From NCBI RefSeq assembly GCF_003863365.1, contig NZ_RQXT01000018.1, positions 48,821-112,820 of the forward strand: DNA of 64,000 nucleotides, given 5' to 3'. Positions 1 to 6,944 of this stretch are shown one piece after another. The notes below the pieces were generated by a model that was not told the DNA's origin, ran no database searches, and saw only the letters and a program-made list of their open reading frames with translations. Source of the DNA: Mesorhizobium tamadayense. GTDB lineage: Bacteria > Pseudomonadota > Alphaproteobacteria > Rhizobiales > Rhizobiaceae. The position numbers were made by a program, and so were the translations under genes. Every line of letters starts with the position of its first letter. Within the stretch, counting starts at the first letter, position 1.

Positions 1-45
1 GATCAGGCGTTTCGGATCGGGCGTGCGGGTATCGATGATGCTCAT
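1..45 (-). CDS. gatB: GatB, Asp/Glu-tRNA amidotransferase subunit B (5' end only)
   Basis: Only the first 15 codons are in the window; the gene runs leftward off the edge. The start reads MSIIDTRTPDPKRLI, which I recognise as the usual N-terminus of rhizobial GatB. GatB acts with GatA and GatC to amidate misacylated Asp-tRNA(Asn) and Glu-tRNA(Gln). The call rests on a short match from memory, so it is probable rather than certain. Two GTGA-N3-TCAC motifs lie just upstream. Confidence 0.65.
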   Translation of the reverse strand, partial: MSIIDTRTPDPKRLI

Positions 46-68
46 GGAGGCCTGCTAGTTCGCTAAAC

Positions 69-97
69 GTGATTTTCACGTCAAAAGTGAAAGTCAC
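69..97 (-). promoter_or_regulatory. Tandem GTGA-N3-TCAC sites upstream of gatB
   Basis: Two 11-bp motifs, GTGATTTTCAC (69-79) and GTGAAAGTCAC (87-97), have centres 18 bp apart and lie 24-52 bp upstream of the gatB start. A TTGACG hexamer sits on the minus strand between them (84-79), but no good -10 follows at normal spacing. The arrangement suggests an operator, which is inference; the cognate regulator is unknown. Confidence 0.35.
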
Positions 98-200
98 TCG
101 CTAGTGCAAACGGCTTTGCGAGACAAGCGCAAAGCCGCGTGCTGGCCTTTTCGGCCGCCCTGCCCGGGGTCTTATGTGTTATCTGAAATGCTTCGCATTC

Positions 201-222
201 CGCCGGCCGAAAACGGCCGGCG
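201..222 (-). terminator. Strong hairpin downstream of the CBS gene
   Basis: Perfect 9-bp stem CGCCGGCCG/CGGCCGGCG with a 4-nt loop, 14 nt past the stop codon of the minus-strand CBS gene. No long U tract follows, so it may be a 3'-end stabiliser rather than a classic intrinsic terminator. Confidence 0.45.
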
Positions 223-236
223 GCACCATCGTCGCC

Positions 237-668
237 TCAAGCGGTGGCGATGTAGGCCCGGATCTCCTCGGCCTCCCGCTCGACATCCTCGATGCGGCGC
301 TTGACGACGTCGCCAATCGACACGATGCCGTCGAGCATTCCATCCTTCTCCACCGGAAGATGGCGGAAGCGACCCTTGGTCATGATCTCCATGACCTCGT
401 TTACGGTATGGCTCTCATTGCAGATCTTGACCTTGGGCGTCATAGCCGAACGCACCGGAATATCGAGCGCGGCCGCGCCCTCCCTGGCAAGCACCCGCAC
501 GATGTCGCGCTCCGAGAGAATGCCGACGATCTTGCGATCGCCGTTGGTGATGACGAGCGCCCCGATCCTGTTTTCGGTCAGAATCCGGATAGCCTCGCTC
601 AGCTTTTCATTAGGCCCGAGCGTGAACACGTCATGGCCCTTGCTTTCAAGAATTGCCTTAACCGTCAT
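237..668 (-). CDS. CBS-domain pair protein
   Basis: A 143-aa protein made almost entirely of two tandem CBS motifs (roughly residues 7-65 and 72-130), the Bateman module that typically binds adenosyl nucleotides. It has no attached enzyme or channel domain, so it probably acts as a small stand-alone sensor. The ATG at 668 is chosen because an AGGAGGA ribosome site precedes it; the frame is open 81 nt further upstream but that stretch does not look like CBS sequence. Ligand and partner cannot be inferred here. Confidence 0.88.
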   Translation of the reverse strand: MTVKAILESKGHDVFTLGPNEKLSEAIRILTENRIGALVITNGDRKIVGILSERDIVRVLAREGAAALDIPVRSAMTPKVKICNESHTVNEVMEIMTKGRFRHLPVEKDGMLDGIVSIGDVVKRRIEDVEREAEEIRAYIATA

Positions 669-721
669 GGCGTCCTCCTCAGCCTTGCTCGCCGGCTCCT
701 GCCTGACCGGCTTTTTTGATA

Positions 722-763
722 CATGTCGTTCTCTCAAAACGCTACGCAATTTGGGGCGACATG
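722..763. repeat. Palindromic repeat family A, copy 1
   Basis: Terminal arms CATGTCG/CGACATG enclose a core close to CAAAACCGCTGCGCA (here CAAAACGCTACGCA). The same element is at 4276-4322 and 25384-25432. It is intergenic, between the rhomboid and CBS genes. This copy is the most diverged. Confidence 0.8.
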
Positions 764-814
764 CATGGCAACATCGTGCGCCGTGATTGGTTGCATTTCA
801 AGTGCGCCGCAGCG

Positions 815-1552
815 TTACCCGGCCGGCATTGGACGGTCGAAAAAGCGCAGGCCGAAGAAGCCGGCGACAAAGCCGCCGATATGGGCTTCCCAGGCGATCT
901 GGCCATCGATGCCCGGCGCGAGGCCGAGCAGGCCGGTGGCGAGGTTGATCACCATCCAGACGCCGAGGAAGGTCATGACGCCGCGCGAGCGCAGCACGAT
1001 CGCGATCGGCAACGGCTCGCCGGCGAACGCCGCCCTGCTGGAAGAGCGGTCGATGCGGAAACCATAGCGTGCCGCCGCCCCCATCATGCCCGAGATCGAG
1101 CCCGAGGCGCCGACGAGCGGCATCTCGCCATACGGGTGCATTGTCCAGAACAGCGCGACCGCGGCCAGGCCGGTCACGGCATAGAACACCGCAAATCGGG
1201 TCGCGCCGAAACGATTGGCAAGCGGTGAGCCGAAAGCGGCAAGCCAGACCATGTTGATGGCGATATGGGCAAAGCCCCCATGCATGAAAGCATAGGTGAA
1301 GGGGCGCGTGAGCAGGAACCAGTCTAAGCCATACTGGCCGGTGTAGAGCACCGGAATGAAGGCTCCATCGTAGAGCAGCGTCATTTGCTGCGTTTCGTTC
1401 AGCACATATTGCTGCAGCAGGAAGACGATCGCGCAAATCGCGATCGCAGCCAGCACCACCGGCGGCAGGTTGAACACCGGCTCGCGGCGCGGCTCCGGCG
1501 CCTCTTCGTCTGGCCGCGGTTCGGATTCGGTTGGGCCTGTCGGTTCGCTCAT
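815..1552 (-). CDS. Rhomboid-family intramembrane serine protease
   Basis: A 245-aa integral membrane protein with a Pro/Glu-rich N-terminal tail of about 30 residues followed by about six hydrophobic segments. The rhomboid signature is complete: an HIAINM segment matching the HxxxN motif, the catalytic serine in GASGSISG, and the catalytic histidine in AHIGG near the C-terminus. It should cleave single-pass membrane proteins within the inner membrane; the substrate cannot be told from sequence. It is monocistronic and followed by a family A repeat. Confidence 0.93.
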   Translation of the reverse strand: MSEPTGPTESEPRPDEEAPEPRREPVFNLPPVVLAAIAICAIVFLLQQYVLNETQQMTLLYDGAFIPVLYTGQYGLDWFLLTRPFTYAFMHGGFAHIAINMVWLAAFGSPLANRFGATRFAVFYAVTGLAAVALFWTMHPYGEMPLVGASGSISGMMGAAARYGFRIDRSSSRAAFAGEPLPIAIVLRSRGVMTFLGVWMVINLATGLLGLAPGIDGQIAWEAHIGGFVAGFFGLRFFDRPMPAG

Positions 1553-1675
1553 GCGCCCTTGCAGTTGGCTGGAGATTCGATTTCGCCGAGCATCTAGATC
1601 ACGCCCGATCGATTCACAAACCGCGAATCGCCCCCAAGCTGGAATCGGACAGGGCGCGAATCACCGCGTCCGCGA

Positions 1676-1780
1676 ATCAAAAGAAAGCCGTCCAGGGTTT
1701 CCCCTGAACGGCCGGTCGAGTCCCCTGTTCCCCGTAAACTCTTGAATGAAGTGCTGCCGGTCGTCGCGAAACGACCGTTT
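1676..1780 (-). ncRNA. Candidate small RNA or structured leader, rhomboid/PAS intergenic region
   Basis: The 423-bp gap between divergent genes (1553-1975) holds two hairpins. On the minus strand the last (1688-1712 reversed) is CCGT-CAGGG paired with CCCTG-ACGG around a GAAA loop and is followed by CTTTCTTTT, a good intrinsic terminator. Upstream is a stem GGTCGT/ACGACC (1758-1775). The arrangement fits a minus-strand RNA of about 100 nt ending before the rhomboid gene, or a leader attenuator for it. I could not assign a known RNA family. The remainder of the gap is AT-richer and featureless. Confidence 0.4.
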
Positions 1781-1975
1781 TGGAGTGGTTTTTGGTGTGC
1801 CACAGGCCCCGCCGGCGCGCAACGTAAACCATTTGTTAACCTTAACGACCCCGAGGCGTGAACAAACGTTAACGATACTGGCACGCATCCTGCTCCGCAC
1901 CGCATGAAGGTCATCGGAGGGCGCCCTGTCTGTTCGCCGATGGGACAACAAAAGAGACAGATTGCGCGGAGCGGA

Positions 1976-2620
1976 ATGAAAATGAATCAGAACGGATCAA
2001 TCGCGCTGTTCCAATATTGGAACCAGCTGCGTGATGGCCGCCCCGCCCCAAAGCGTTCGGAAGTGGAGCCGGTGGACATCAAGTCTCTCTTGGCGGACAC
2101 GTTCATCCTGGAGCGCGACACGCGCGGCGAAGCCGTGTTCCGGCTCGCCGGCACCAGGCTGTGCGCCTACTACGGCCGCGAGCTCAAGGGCTTCTCCTTC
2201 CCCTCGCTGTGGCGCGAGAAGGACCAGCGGCTCGTGTCGCGGCTCATCCACGGCGTCTTCGACCAGAAATCGGTGCTGCTTTTGACCTACGAGGGATTCA
2301 GCCGGAACGGCCGGTCCAACAAGTTCGAGCTGCTGGCGCTGCCGCTCGACGGCGGCGTCGAGAGCCCGCGCTGCCTCGGCATCGTCAGCGCCGCTGAAAG
2401 GCCGTTCTGGCTGGGCGCCGACCCGCTCGCCGACGCGCTCATCGACGCGATCCGGGTCATCGATCCCGACAAGGAACCGATGTTCCTGAAAAACCGGCCA
2501 GCGATCGAAGTTCCGTCGCTCGTGCCGACGGAGTTCGACACCCCCGAGACCATCTCGGCGCTCGGCCGCGTGCGCCGGATCCGCCATCTCGTCGTCTTCG
2601 ACGGCGGGCGCAACGAGTAA
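1976..2620 (+). CDS. PAS-domain protein (PAS_5 / DUF1457 type)
   Basis: A 214-aa soluble protein resembling the alphaproteobacterial PAS_5 family: an N-terminal FQYWNQLRDGRPAPKR segment, a central PAS-like fold (about residues 30-150), and a basic RVRRIRHLVVFDGG C-terminus. There is no output domain, so its role (sensing or signalling) is inferred only from the PAS similarity. Start may be 1976 or the ATG two codons later (1982); GGAG at 1968-1971 fits either. The frame extends further upstream (1904) without a ribosome site. Confidence 0.8.
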   Translation: MKMNQNGSIALFQYWNQLRDGRPAPKRSEVEPVDIKSLLADTFILERDTRGEAVFRLAGTRLCAYYGRELKGFSFPSLWREKDQRLVSRLIHGVFDQKSVLLLTYEGFSRNGRSNKFELLALPLDGGVESPRCLGIVSAAERPFWLGADPLADALIDAIRVIDPDKEPMFLKNRPAIEVPSLVPTEFDTPETISALGRVRRIRHLVVFDGGRNE

Positions 2621-2790
2621 AGCGGATCGTAAGGCCCTGCCCGATCGGATCTCGGCTTCGCCTTGCGAGGCGTCCGGTCCCAGGCCATTCAAGGCCGGCT
2701 TTTTCCCCTTTGTTAACCTGCTTTGCTGTAGGTTTTCCGGGTGAAATTCCTCGCATCGTCGCGCGGAATGCCAACGGGGTGTAGGCAGTC

Positions 2791-3408
2791 ATGAGGTCAG
2801 CGGCGGCAGAATACGCGCCGTCCCGCGTGGAGCGGCGCAATTTTCAGCGTGTCCGGGTGAAAATCTACGGACGCTTCATGCTGGAGGACCGGACAGAACA
2901 TCCGTGCCAGGTGATCGACATGTCGCCCGGCAACGTCGCCTTGCGCACCGATCGCATCGGCATGCCAGGCGAAAAGGTCATTGCCTATATCGACCACATC
3001 GGTCGCATCGAAGGCGTCGTGACGCGAACCTCGCAAGACGGCTTCGCCATGACCGTCATCGCCTCGGACCGCAAGAAGGACAAGCTGGCCGCGCAGCTCA
3101 CCTGGCTTGCTAACAAGCATGAGCTGGACCTGCCGGAAGACAGACGCCACGAGCGCGTCGCGCCGCGCAATCCGATGAGCGTGCTTCAGCTCACCGACGG
3201 GCGCCAATATCAGTGCCGCATCATCGACCTGTCGCTTTCGGGCGCGGCGATCGAGATCGACGTCAAGCCGGCGATCGGCGTGCAGGTCATGCTGGGGACA
3301 ATGCGCGGCCAGGTGGTGCGCCATTTCGAGGATGGCGTCGCCATCGAATTCGCCGTCATCCAGCGGCCGGAAACCCTGGATTCGGAATTCAACGCGCCGC
3401 GATCCTGA
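2791..3408 (+). CDS. Tandem PilZ-domain protein
   Basis: A 205-aa protein with two PilZ-like units. The first has R16-N-F-Q-R20 followed by DMSPGN (43-48), an imperfect version of the [D/N]xSxxG motif. The second has R118-RHE-R122 and D146-LSLS-G151, the complete c-di-GMP-binding signature. It is therefore a probable cyclic-di-GMP receptor acting by protein interaction, with the C-terminal unit the likely binder. Target process (motility, polysaccharide, other) is not shown by the neighbours. Confidence 0.88.
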   Translation: MRSAAAEYAPSRVERRNFQRVRVKIYGRFMLEDRTEHPCQVIDMSPGNVALRTDRIGMPGEKVIAYIDHIGRIEGVVTRTSQDGFAMTVIASDRKKDKLAAQLTWLANKHELDLPEDRRHERVAPRNPMSVLQLTDGRQYQCRIIDLSLSGAAIEIDVKPAIGVQVMLGTMRGQVVRHFEDGVAIEFAVIQRPETLDSEFNAPRS

Positions 3409-3432
3409 CTGTCGCCAAACCAGGCAAGCACC

Positions 3433-3459
3433 AAACCGGCCCTTAACGGCCGGTTTTTT
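3433..3459 (+). terminator. Intrinsic terminator after the PilZ gene
   Basis: Stem AAACCGGCC (3433-3441) pairs with GGCCGGTTT (3448-3456) around CTTAAC, followed by a T run. Confidence 0.85.
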
Positions 3460-3661
3460 GTTGGCCGCCTCGGCGCACTTTTGCAGCCACGTGGCATATC
3501 GTGGCGCCACGGAAGCGGGGCGAAATCTCAACAATCCGAAATCGAGATAGTTCCAATTTTATATTTATTCTACAGGCGTTTTACTCAAAAACTACTTCGG
3601 GTTTTTGCGTCAAATAAATCCCAACGTGGCACAGTCTCTCTCAAACGGGGAGACTACCATA

Positions 3662-4267
3662 ATGAAGATGACGAGGGGCAAGCTGTTGCTCTTGGCAATG
3701 GCGATGCAGCTTTCCGCGTGGGGCACGGCAAGCGCAGGACCGGTGTTCATGCACACGGGCGGCCGCACCACCCAACCGGTCGGCCATTATGAATTCTGCC
3801 AGCGTATTGCGGGCGAATGCAACGAGAGGACGCCGAAAGGGTCCCCGGTCGAGCTGACCCGCAAGCTGTGGGCGACAATCATCAAAGTCAACAACTCGGT
3901 GAACACCAGCGTCAAGCCGCGCACCGATATGGAGATCTACGGGGTCGAGGAATACTGGGCCTATCCCGGCAACGGCTTTGGCGACTGCGAGGACTATGCG
4001 CTGGAGAAGCGCCGCGAGCTGATGGCCGCGGGTGTTCCCGCCGGCGACCTGTTGATGACGGTCGTGCGCCAGCCGAACGGCGACGGTCATGCGGTGCTGA
4101 CGGTGCGCACGAGCTTCGGCGAGTTCATCCTCGACAATCTCGAGCCGAAAGTGCTCGCCTGGAACGACACGGTCTACACCTACCTCAAACGTCAATCGAC
4201 CGAGAATTCGGGCGTTTGGGTAACCATCAACGACGGCCGCGAGGACGCCGTCGCCAGCGTCCGCTAG
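3662..4267 (+). CDS. Bacterial transglutaminase-like cysteine peptidase (BTLCP family)
   Basis: A 201-aa exported protein: hydrophobic signal peptide in residues 7-25 (cleavage near ASA-G), then a transglutaminase-like fold with a plausible Cys109 (GDCEDYAL), His143 (GHAVLT), Asp158 (LDNL) triad. BTLCP family members include LapG-type periplasmic proteases that cut adhesins under c-di-GMP control; whether this one does so is unknown. No lapD-like gene is in the window, although the tandem PilZ gene is next door. Start chosen at 3662 after a GGGGAG ribosome site. Confidence 0.85.
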   Translation: MKMTRGKLLLLAMAMQLSAWGTASAGPVFMHTGGRTTQPVGHYEFCQRIAGECNERTPKGSPVELTRKLWATIIKVNNSVNTSVKPRTDMEIYGVEEYWAYPGNGFGDCEDYALEKRRELMAAGVPAGDLLMTVVRQPNGDGHAVLTVRTSFGEFILDNLEPKVLAWNDTVYTYLKRQSTENSGVWVTINDGREDAVASVR

Positions 4268-4275
4268 GGCGCCAA

Positions 4276-4322
4276 TGCATGTCGCCCAAAAGTGCGCAGC
4301 GGTTTTGGGGCAACGACATGCA
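4276..4322. repeat. Palindromic repeat family A, copy 2 (inverted orientation)
   Basis: Arms TGCATGTCG/CGACATGCA; core AAAGTGCGCAGCGGTTTT is the reverse complement of the core in copies 1 and 3. Confidence 0.85.
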
Positions 4323-4349
4323 CAGAGAGATTGAGCACGTCGCATTCAT

Positions 4350-4443
4350 GCGGCGTGTTTAGGAAAAGCCCGGTCGAGTCCCCACCCTCCCCGTCCCCAA
4401 CGACCGGGTTTTAGGAGCCGGCCCTGTCCCCGGGCCGGCTCCG
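4350..4443 (+). ncRNA. Candidate trans-acting sRNA with C-rich loop (suhB/MmgR-like)
   Basis: Two adjacent hairpins lie downstream of the BTLCP gene. The first (4369-4408) has an 8-bp stem CCCGGTCG/CGACCGGG and a 24-nt loop that is almost entirely C-rich, followed by TTTT. The second (4414-4442) has a perfect 11-bp stem GGAGCCGGCCC/GGGCCGGCTCC and resembles a terminator. A single-stranded C-rich, anti-Shine-Dalgarno-like loop before a terminator stem resembles the alphaproteobacterial suhB/MmgR (alpha-r8) sRNA family from memory. Family assignment needs a covariance-model search. Confidence 0.45.
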
Positions 4444-4525
4444 CCATTTCTGGCCGCCGGCGTTACAGGCTCTTTCTGGTTGCGGCGGATGAGAGCAATA
4501 TGGCCGTTCATTCGGATGGAAGGCG

Positions 4526-5074
4526 ATGCTGGAAATCCCTGACGACCGCTGTCAGCGCGCCAAGCTGTTCAAGGCTATCGACGACGCCTTCAAGGCGGGC
4601 GACTTCGAGGGCCTTGGCCGGGCGCTCGGCGACTCGGCGCGCTGGTTCGACGAGAGGATGCCGTTCGAGCTCGGCCTCGGCCATCCGCTGGAATACGCGA
4701 TCTACTGGAGCCCGGCCGCCTTCATCGCCGCCCTGCTCGAAGCCGGCTCGAACCCGAATTATCAGGACCATGCCGGTTTTCCTTCGATCATCGCTGCGCT
4801 GTCTACCGAGCGGCCGGACAGGCTGGAGATCGTCCGGATCCTGATCGAGCACGGCGCCGACCCGAACATGCGCGGCGTGAACGACTGGACGCCTCTGCAT
4901 TATGCGGTGTCGCGGCGCGACACCGAGGCGATCCGCCTGCTGCTGGCATCGGGCGCGGACCCGTCGCTCAGGACGCGCATCGATGATTATGAGACCGCCC
5001 TCGAAGGTGCGGTCGAAGCCGGATTCGACGCGGGAGCGTCGCTACTACGCAAGGCGATGTCCCGGCGCGGTTGA
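4526..5074 (+). CDS. Ankyrin-repeat protein
   Basis: A 182-aa protein with about three or four ankyrin repeats, clearest at IVRILIEHGADPNMRGVNDWTPLHYAV and AIRLLLASGADPSLRT in the C-terminal half; the N-terminal 60 residues are helical and degenerate. No signal peptide or enzyme domain is visible, so it is probably a cytoplasmic protein-binding scaffold. An AAGG ribosome site precedes the ATG. The partner is unknown. Confidence 0.85.
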   Translation: MLEIPDDRCQRAKLFKAIDDAFKAGDFEGLGRALGDSARWFDERMPFELGLGHPLEYAIYWSPAAFIAALLEAGSNPNYQDHAGFPSIIAALSTERPDRLEIVRILIEHGADPNMRGVNDWTPLHYAVSRRDTEAIRLLLASGADPSLRTRIDDYETALEGAVEAGFDAGASLLRKAMSRRG

Positions 5075-5115
5075 GCCGGCGGGCAAGCCGTGGCGAGGAA
5101 CGCCGGTCTTGCTTC

Positions 5116-5643
5116 TCAGGCCTCCTTCAATCCAGCCTTGAAGCGCTTGCCGTTGGCGACATAGTGCGCGGCCGAGGCACGCAACCTCCCGATCGCCGCG
5201 TCGTCCAACACCCGTATCACCTTGGCGGGCGAGCCGACGATCAGGGAATTGTCCGGGAAGACTTTGTTTTCCGTCACCAGGGCGCCGGCGCCGACCAGCG
5301 AATTGTTGCCGATCCTCGCACCGTTGAGCACGATGGCGCCCATGCCGATCAGGCTGTTGTCACCGATCGTGCAGCCATGCAGCAGCACACGATGGCCGAT
5401 CGTACAGCCTTCGCCGATCGTCAGCGGAAAGCCCGGATCGGTGTGCATGACCGTGTGTTCCTGCACGTTGGTATCGGCACCGATCGTGATCGGCTCGCCG
5501 TCGCCGCGGATGACGACACCGAACCAGAAGCCGGCATTGCGGCCTATCCTGATATCGCCGATCAGCGTGGCGTCGGGCGCTACCCAGTTGGTTTCGGCAT
5601 CCTCGAACTGAGGCGCCTTCCCGTCGATCGCATAGATCGGCAT
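5116..5643 (-). CDS. Gamma-class carbonic anhydrase-like protein
   Basis: A 175-aa left-handed beta-helix protein built from hexapeptide repeats (for example LIGDIR, TIGHRV, TIGDNS, RIGNNS). Zn-ligand spacing matches the gamma class: His67, His84 and His89, with Arg46, Asp48 and Gln61 in the positions of the active-site residues of the archaeal prototype. Such YrdA/PaaY-like proteins may hydrate CO2 or act on other small molecules. Expected to be a homotrimer. It ends 42 bp from the convergent ankyrin gene. Confidence 0.9.
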   Translation of the reverse strand: MPIYAIDGKAPQFEDAETNWVAPDATLIGDIRIGRNAGFWFGVVIRGDGEPITIGADTNVQEHTVMHTDPGFPLTIGEGCTIGHRVLLHGCTIGDNSLIGMGAIVLNGARIGNNSLVGAGALVTENKVFPDNSLIVGSPAKVIRVLDDAAIGRLRASAAHYVANGKRFKAGLKEA

Positions 5644-5661
5644 TTTCGTCTCCGATTCGTC

Positions 5662-6006
5662 TCAAGCCGAGAATTCGGTAGAGCCTAGGAGACCCGTTGC
5701 CCAGGATGCAATGGCGATCAGCACGATGCCGAGCGCCAGCGCCCACGCAACGGCCGTGCAGCCGCACGAAAGCAGTGCAATGGTGCCGATGCGCCCCTCG
5801 CGCCGTGCGGCGAGCGCATCATTGGTGAGCATGAACGGCCCGGCGCAGGCGGTCGCCGCGAGCGAGCGCACAATATGGGCAGGCGAGACATAGGGCTCGG
5901 CGAAGGCCAGCCGGCGGCCGCTGACGAGCTCCATGGCCGAGCCAGCGAGGCCGCAAGCCGTCAACCCGACCGCAAAAGCGTAGAGAGGGAGCAACATGGG
6001 ATCCAT
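5662..6006 (-). CDS. Conserved small integral membrane protein
   Basis: A 114-aa protein with three hydrophobic segments (about residues 5-25, 48-62 and 75-105) and a short basic loop ARREGR. It ends 19 bp upstream of the carbonic anhydrase gene, on the same strand, so the two are probably co-transcribed. The ATG at 6006 is preferred over an upstream one at 6057, which would add a non-hydrophobic extension. I recognise it only as a Rhizobiales conserved membrane protein of unknown function. Confidence 0.7.
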   Translation of the reverse strand: MDPMLLPLYAFAVGLTACGLAGSAMELVSGRRLAFAEPYVSPAHIVRSLAATACAGPFMLTNDALAARREGRIGTIALLSCGCTAVAWALALGIVLIAIASWATGLLGSTEFSA

Positions 6007-6094
6007 CTTTACCAACCGTTTACCATGAAACCGCACAGTCGTGCCGATGCGCTGCAAGGGTCATGCCGCGCGAAGCTGTGCCACCTGAGGACAG

Positions 6095-6835
6095 ATGAGC
6101 GGATTGGGGATCGCGATGAGAGAGGCTGCAGCCGAGGACTTCCAGGTCGTCGACTCGACCTTCATGAAGCGGGTCTTCTATGCCTTCGCGGCGCTCGCCC
6201 TGCTTTCGGTGGCCATCAGCGTCGGCGGCAAATGGCTTGGCCGGTCGATCGCCATGGCTGGATATACGGACGACACAACCGTGCGCCAGGTCGTCATGGG
6301 CAACAACGTGATCAGCGTGCCGGCCAATTTCATCCGCTTCGACCAAGCCAGGCGCGACGGCATCGCCTCGCGCCTCGACCTCTATCTGCGCTACCCCGAG
6401 ATGGACGGCTACAGCACCGCCGCGCGCGACGACTTCAACCGCGCCACCGTCAAGAAGATCATCTTCCTGTCGTTCGAACCGCGGATGATGTCGCGCGACA
6501 TGAGCGGCCGTTTCGCGCCGATCTACAGCGCCCTGATCGTCAAGCCGGCCACGTCTGGCCCGGGCGGGACGACGCTCTACGGCTTCACCGAGAAATCAGG
6601 CTATCTCAACGAGGTTATGGCGGTTGCCGAGCGGCCGGGGAAGGATCCGTTCGTCGCCCGCTGCCTCAGCGGGCCGAGCGCGGACGAATCGCTGGCGCCC
6701 TGCGAGCGCGACATCCATGTGGGCGACGATCTCAGCCTCACCTACCGTTTCCCGCGCGAGCTGCTCGGAAACTGGCAGGCGCTCGATGCCGCGATCGCCA
6801 TCAAGGTGGCAGGCATCTTGAAGACGGGACATTGA
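6095..6835 (+). CDS. Conserved hypothetical protein with one N-terminal membrane segment
   Basis: A 246-aa protein with one transmembrane helix (about residues 25-47) and a roughly 195-residue, presumably periplasmic, domain containing two Cys (in ARCLSG and APCERD) that could form a disulfide. No recognisable catalytic motif. Start could also be the ATG at 6116, which has a better-spaced GGGGA. Divergent from the membrane-protein/carbonic-anhydrase pair. Function unknown. Confidence 0.75.
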   Translation: MSGLGIAMREAAAEDFQVVDSTFMKRVFYAFAALALLSVAISVGGKWLGRSIAMAGYTDDTTVRQVVMGNNVISVPANFIRFDQARRDGIASRLDLYLRYPEMDGYSTAARDDFNRATVKKIIFLSFEPRMMSRDMSGRFAPIYSALIVKPATSGPGGTTLYGFTEKSGYLNEVMAVAERPGKDPFVARCLSGPSADESLAPCERDIHVGDDLSLTYRFPRELLGNWQALDAAIAIKVAGILKTGH

Positions 6836-6944
6836 GCGCGGCGCCCTTTGCACGCCGCCCTTGTCCCTTGTTGGCTCAACGCGTCGGCACGACGGGCGCC
6901 AAGATACGGTCTGGCATCGGGTCGACAAGGCGCGCTAATGGTCA

